Shown piece after piece: positions 60,134 to 64,000 of a stretch of DNA of 64,000 bases. The DNA lies in NCBI RefSeq assembly GCF_001654915.1, contig NZ_LXEQ01000048.1; one strand, written 5' to 3'. Positions within the stretch are counted from its first letter, which is position 1, and each line of letters begins with the position of its first letter. Below the pieces are notes generated by a model. The model saw only the letters and a list, made by a program, of their open reading frames with translations, was not told the DNA's origin and did no database searches. Both the position numbers and the translations under genes were made by a program. Origin of the DNA: Buttiauxella ferragutiae. Lineage in GTDB: Bacteria; Pseudomonadota; Gammaproteobacteria; Enterobacterales; Enterobacteriaceae.

Positions 60134-62772
60134 TGTGTTTCCTCACAAGCTTTATCGCGTGTCTGACAACGCACATCCGGTAGCGCGGTATGTTGCTCAA
60201 GCCAGGTTTGCAAATTATCCCCAAAACGCAGGCTGCGCCAAAGCGTAAAGAGGTTTTCCTGATGGCTGTAATTCAGCCGTACTGCGTTCCTTTTCCCTTC
60301 AACCTGGCTAATGCCTTGCACATTCGCCTGCAAAGTTAATACCCCAAGGTTATCTAAATTAATATGGGTCCAGGAATGAGAAATTTCCATATATCGCAAC
60401 CAGTTAACAGCAACACCTGCGGCAATATTATTCTCAACAATGGCATCCGCCATGTCTTTATCCAGTCGTAATGTCAGCGGCCCTGGGTTCATCAGCCAGC
60501 CATCTTTAATTATCCATTGTGGATGATTAAGCCACAGCGGCAGAGCGCCGTTTACCCGGCCAGACATGGTGAATTGTTTGGGATTGACCGCAGTAATCAA
60601 TTCACTTGAAGAGATATTTTCTAAGCGTAGCAAGGCGGCGTCCCGTTGTGGTAAACGCAACTGCTGCACACGCATTTTTCCACCCAAAATATCAACATTT
60701 ACGTTACTGAGTATCAGCGGTTGTGCGTCACTCCACGGATACCAGCCTTCAAGATCCGCAGTAATGTTGGTGGTAGTGAACTGGTTTTTGATTTCGGCAA
60801 TGCGCAGAGTGACCGGCCCGTCCGTTCCCAACTGCCAGGTACTGTCACCAAAACGGAATGGCAGCACAAAATCAACACCATTAATCTGGTTATCCGGCAT
60901 CCAGACGCTGCCATTTTTAACTACGCCATGCCCACCTGCTTCAAATCCCTGACCCGGTGCCGCGGAAAAAGCGATCTGTGAATACAACGTGCCGTCCTTT
61001 AAGACCATTTTCCAGTCATCTGGGATCAGCGGCTGGAATACGGTCAGGACTTGTTGCGGCCACCAGGCATTTCCGCGCAGGCGTTCCCCATCCCAACGAC
61101 CATTGACCCGTACCGGACCTATATCTCCGGCATGCAGGTCTCCTTTATATTGGAACGATGATGGGTCAACGCCGTTGACGCTGAAGGTTAATGCCGACGG
61201 AGGCAACGAGCTTCCACCGCTGAAGGTAGTTTTCCCGGCATTTAACGTGAACGAACCATCAAATGAGGGTGTGGTTTCATCTCGTTGCCAGTGCAACGGT
61301 TTGTCGAGTTTCAGGCGCGGCTCGCTAACAAGCATTGAGCCATACTCAAGTTTGTCAAAACCGGTCGATAGCGACGTTAACTCAATCACACTATCGCGCC
61401 ATTCCCCATAGCCACGCACATCCCAGCGCGCCTGCATCGGTGTGAATTCGCCATTACCCCAATATTTCCAGCGCCACAAACCTGCATCCGGTAAAAAGTT
61501 GTCGGCTTTGCCATCAAGATGTAGCACGAAGTTACCCGTCTCATTCTCATGCGCACGTACGATCGCCTGCAAACGCCCGTCAACACCTTGTTGCGAGACG
61601 CTAACGCCCGCCAAAGGCCAGCGAATTTCATCGACATCAATAGAGTCGATAACTCGCCCGCGTGAACGCAACAGCGCGCCAGGCCGGAACAGGAGTTTAG
61701 GGTCAGCAATCGCCCCGCTAATTTCTCCCGGCAACACCGCATAAAACACCATTCCATTCTGTTTGGCTTCACCGGTTAACTGCACTGGCAATGCACTGTC
61801 TTCCAGACTGAGTTTGCCTGGGCCAATATTGAGCACCGCGTTGGCTTTACCCGCCAGCCCCTGGGTAACGACATTCATCCGGCCACTGACGACGGCGTTT
61901 TCGAACCCTTGTTTCCAGTTATCCACCCGTAGCGCAATGCCTCCGCGCAATGGAACACCGGTATATGGCCAGAACCACTGTCCGCCGTTTACTTCAAAAA
62001 TTTTATCGCTAACAGTCCAGGGCAGTGTAACCAAAGGTTCAGCCGCACCTGGTTTTGTCACGGTTAAAGCCCCTTCTTCGGCCTTCCAGCCCAGCGCGAC
62101 ATCAACCAGCTCAGGTTCTTGTGGAATACACAGTTTTGTCTCGAGATGACCTTCTTCCGGCAAGCTGTCGGTAAGCGGTGGTAACGTTATTTGGCCAGCC
62201 AATTCAAGCGGCTCCATCCCCGCTATCGCCTGAACCTTTAACTTTTGTAACTCTAATAGCGGGCCGTTCAGTTGCGCATCTACACTTAAGGAAGCGCCAG
62301 CATAATGAATAGATTGCTGCTGCGGTGAGAGAGTCAGGCGTAAGGCGCCAGAGAACTGTTGAAACGGGGTAATGTTGACCTTATCTATAGTGATAAGGCT
62401 TTCGGGAAGCAATGATTGCCATTCGGCAAGCGAACGCGGTGCTGCCGGTCCCGACTGGTCGAGTGGTATTTTACTCAGGCAATCGACATTAAGATTGAGC
62501 GTATCAAGGTGGATGCGCCAGCGCTGCGGATGGCTCAAGGAGGCGTCTTTAATTGTCGCCAGTACGCAGTCCCCGGCAAGGTAACGCAAATCAGGAACAA
62601 TAATTGCGCCACGTTTAAATTTTGGGCTGGCCTCCAGGGCGATGCGAGTCCCTTGCGGCAGCCAGATTCCGGCAAGCGTGGGCAGCCAATTAGCGATAGT
62701 CATCGTGAGCGTTAGCAACAGTAAGATGATAACCAGCAGCAACGCAATAATGGCTTTATATTTACCCTTCAT
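60130..62772 (-). CDS. ydbH: YdbH, AsmA-like intermembrane lipid-transport protein
   Basis: An 880-residue protein with one N-terminal membrane helix (about 6-28) and a long periplasmic beta-rich body typical of AsmA-like proteins, forming a hydrophobic groove. In E. coli it acts redundantly with TamB and YhdP in phospholipid transport to the outer membrane. The genes ydbH, ynbE and ydbL lie in the order known from E. coli. It is divergent from ldhA. The AAGG region before the ATG is weak. Confidence 0.95.
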   Translation of the reverse strand: MKGKYKAIIALLLVIILLLLTLTMTIANWLPTLAGIWLPQGTRIALEASPKFKRGAIIVPDLRYLAGDCVLATIKDASLSHPQRWRIHLDTLNLNVDCLSKIPLDQSGPAAPRSLAEWQSLLPESLITIDKVNITPFQQFSGALRLTLSPQQQSIHYAGASLSVDAQLNGPLLELQKLKVQAIAGMEPLELAGQITLPPLTDSLPEEGHLETKLCIPQEPELVDVALGWKAEEGALTVTKPGAAEPLVTLPWTVSDKIFEVNGGQWFWPYTGVPLRGGIALRVDNWKQGFENAVVSGRMNVVTQGLAGKANAVLNIGPGKLSLEDSALPVQLTGEAKQNGMVFYAVLPGEISGAIADPKLLFRPGALLRSRGRVIDSIDVDEIRWPLAGVSVSQQGVDGRLQAIVRAHENETGNFVLHLDGKADNFLPDAGLWRWKYWGNGEFTPMQARWDVRGYGEWRDSVIELTSLSTGFDKLEYGSMLVSEPRLKLDKPLHWQRDETTPSFDGSFTLNAGKTTFSGGSSLPPSALTFSVNGVDPSSFQYKGDLHAGDIGPVRVNGRWDGERLRGNAWWPQQVLTVFQPLIPDDWKMVLKDGTLYSQIAFSAAPGQGFEAGGHGVVKNGSVWMPDNQINGVDFVLPFRFGDSTWQLGTDGPVTLRIAEIKNQFTTTNITADLEGWYPWSDAQPLILSNVNVDILGGKMRVQQLRLPQRDAALLRLENISSSELITAVNPKQFTMSGRVNGALPLWLNHPQWIIKDGWLMNPGPLTLRLDKDMADAIVENNIAAGVAVNWLRYMEISHSWTHINLDNLGVLTLQANVQGISQVEGKRNAVRLNYSHQENLFTLWRSLRFGDNLQTWLEQHTALPDVRCQTRDKACEETQ

Positions 62773-62994
62773 GGGCGATTAAGATCCTGATTAAGCGACA
62801 ATTTTGTACCCGGCGATTCGGTAAATACGATGATTCTTACATGATTCAGCCCGGGCGTGAAGGTCAAGCCTGGTTTAAGCGTAGCTAACCTTGAGTTAGC
62901 AGCAGAATTTCGTGCCTAAAAATATAGTTTAAAATTTGTATGATTATTTTAAGCGTGGTAATTTTACAGCAATATCATTCTGGAGATAAGTCTC

Positions 62995-63984
62995 ATGAAA
63001 CTGGCAGTTTATAGCACAAAACAGTACGATAAAAAGTATCTGGAGCAAGTTAACACTGAATATGGCTTTGAACTTGAATTTTATGACTTCTTGCTAACCG
63101 AAAAGACAGCCAAAACTGCTCTTGGTTGTGACGGTGTCTGTATCTTCGTGAACGACGATGCCAGCCGCCCGGTGCTGGAAGAGCTCAAAAAGCAGGGTGT
63201 GAAATTTATCGCGCTGCGTTGTGCCGGTTTTAACAACGTCGATCTCGACGCGGCTAAAGAACTCGGTTTGCCTGTGGTACGCGTGCCAGCCTACTCTCCA
63301 GAAGCGGTCGCTGAACATGCGGTCGGTATGATGATGTGCCTGAACCGCCGTATCCACCGCGCTTATCAACGTACCCGTGATGCGAACTTTTCTCTCGAAG
63401 GACTGACCGGCTTCACTATGTTCGGCAAAACGGCGGGTGTGATTGGTACCGGTAAGATTGGCCTTGCCGCGCTGAAAATATTGAAAGGCTTTGGTATGCG
63501 CCTGCTGGCGTTTGATCCGTATCCAAGTGCGGCAGCTCTTGAGTTGGGCGTGGAATATGTCGATTTGCCAACCCTGTTTGCGCAGTCTGACGTTATCTCT
63601 CTGCACTGCCCAATGACACCAGAAAACTACCATTTACTAAACCGTTCATCGTTTGAACAGATGAAAAACGGCGTAATGGTGATCAACACCAGTCGTGGTG
63701 GTTTGATTGATTCGCAGGCGGCTATCGATGCCCTTAAAAATCAGAAAATTGGTGCGTTAGGGATGGATGTGTATGAGAACGAGCGCGATTTGTTCTTTGA
63801 AGACAAATCTAACGATGTGATTCAGGACGATTTGTTCCGTCGCCTGTCAGCCTGCCATAACGTGCTGTTTACCGGCCACCAGGCATTCCTGACGGCAGAA
63901 GCATTAACCAGTATTTCCGAAACAACGCTGGAAAACCTGCGTCAGTTAGAAAACGGCGAGCCTTGTGTTAATCAGGTGAACTAA
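62995..63984 (+). CDS. ldhA: Fermentative D-lactate dehydrogenase
   Basis: A 329-residue D-isomer-specific 2-hydroxyacid dehydrogenase with the same length as E. coli LdhA (329). VIGTGKIGLAALKI is the NAD motif. NTSRGGLID gives the catalytic arginine, DVYENE the glutamate and TGHQAFLT the histidine. It reduces pyruvate to D-lactate during mixed-acid fermentation, disposing of NADH, and is cytosolic. GGAG precedes the ATG. Its place next to divergent ydbH matches E. coli. Confidence 0.97.
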   Translation: MKLAVYSTKQYDKKYLEQVNTEYGFELEFYDFLLTEKTAKTALGCDGVCIFVNDDASRPVLEELKKQGVKFIALRCAGFNNVDLDAAKELGLPVVRVPAYSPEAVAEHAVGMMMCLNRRIHRAYQRTRDANFSLEGLTGFTMFGKTAGVIGTGKIGLAALKILKGFGMRLLAFDPYPSAAALELGVEYVDLPTLFAQSDVISLHCPMTPENYHLLNRSSFEQMKNGVMVINTSRGGLIDSQAAIDALKNQKIGALGMDVYENERDLFFEDKSNDVIQDDLFRRLSACHNVLFTGHQAFLTAEALTSISETTLENLRQLENGEPCVNQVN

Positions 63985-64000
63985 GTTTTAGTCCTTAATG

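Overview
The window is chromosomal DNA of a member of the Enterobacterales, most likely Enterobacteriaceae. The evidence is close protein similarity and partial gene order shared with E. coli (hrpA next to azoR; ldhA divergent from ydbH-ynbE-ydbL), plus srfABC, a membrane PQQ glucose dehydrogenase and dispersed REP-type palindromes. The species cannot be fixed from sequence alone. No phage, IS element, CRISPR array, rRNA or tRNA was seen.

Positions 1-13000 hold an alpha/beta hydrolase, an orphan DppA-like binding protein, a class I glutamine amidotransferase, the srfABC operon (one-pass membrane protein, actin/Hsp70-fold ATPase, large P-loop-like protein), and an AT-richer three-gene minus-strand cluster. 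That cluster encodes a membrane protein, a muramidase fused to an L,D-transpeptidase domain, and an unrecognised protein. Positions 13000-29500 hold mostly metabolic genes: MBL-fold hydrolase, NmrA-like protein, LysR regulator, aldehyde dehydrogenase, an ABC-F ATPase behind a leader peptide and stem-loops, an MCP, a YdeP-like molybdoenzyme, gcd, a second orphan DppA-like protein and pepT.

Positions 29683-46019 are the centrepiece: a glycyl-radical-enzyme bacterial microcompartment (GRM) locus for B12-independent breakdown of 1,2-propanediol and/or glycerol. A PocR-domain histidine kinase and a REC-AraC regulator are followed on the plus strand by a second metK and a shell protein with a basic tail. 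Converging on these, a minus-strand gene set encodes alcohol dehydrogenase, PduL, a flavoprotein, a BMC-P vertex protein, a GlcG/HbpS-like protein, an acetate/propionate kinase, PduA, PduB, CoA-acylating aldehyde dehydrogenase, a PduU/EutS-like shell protein, the glycyl radical dehydratase, its activase and a PduF-like channel. Predicted flow: diol enters by the channel; the dehydratase makes the aldehyde; the aldehyde becomes acyl-CoA, acyl-phosphate and acid plus ATP, while alcohol dehydrogenase recycles NADH. The second MetK plausibly supplies SAM to the activase. The dehydratase keeps all the active-site residues of the clostridial B12-independent glycerol dehydratase and carries about 58 extra residues that may be an internal targeting segment.

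Positions 46199-64000 return to ordinary chromosome: an SDR oxidoreductase, a minisatellite nested in an inverted repeat, hrpA, azoR, a DapA-like/EamA/MocR cluster, the 1,3-diaminopropane pathway (dat-ddc), a small secreted protein, ydbH-ynbE-ydbL and ldhA.
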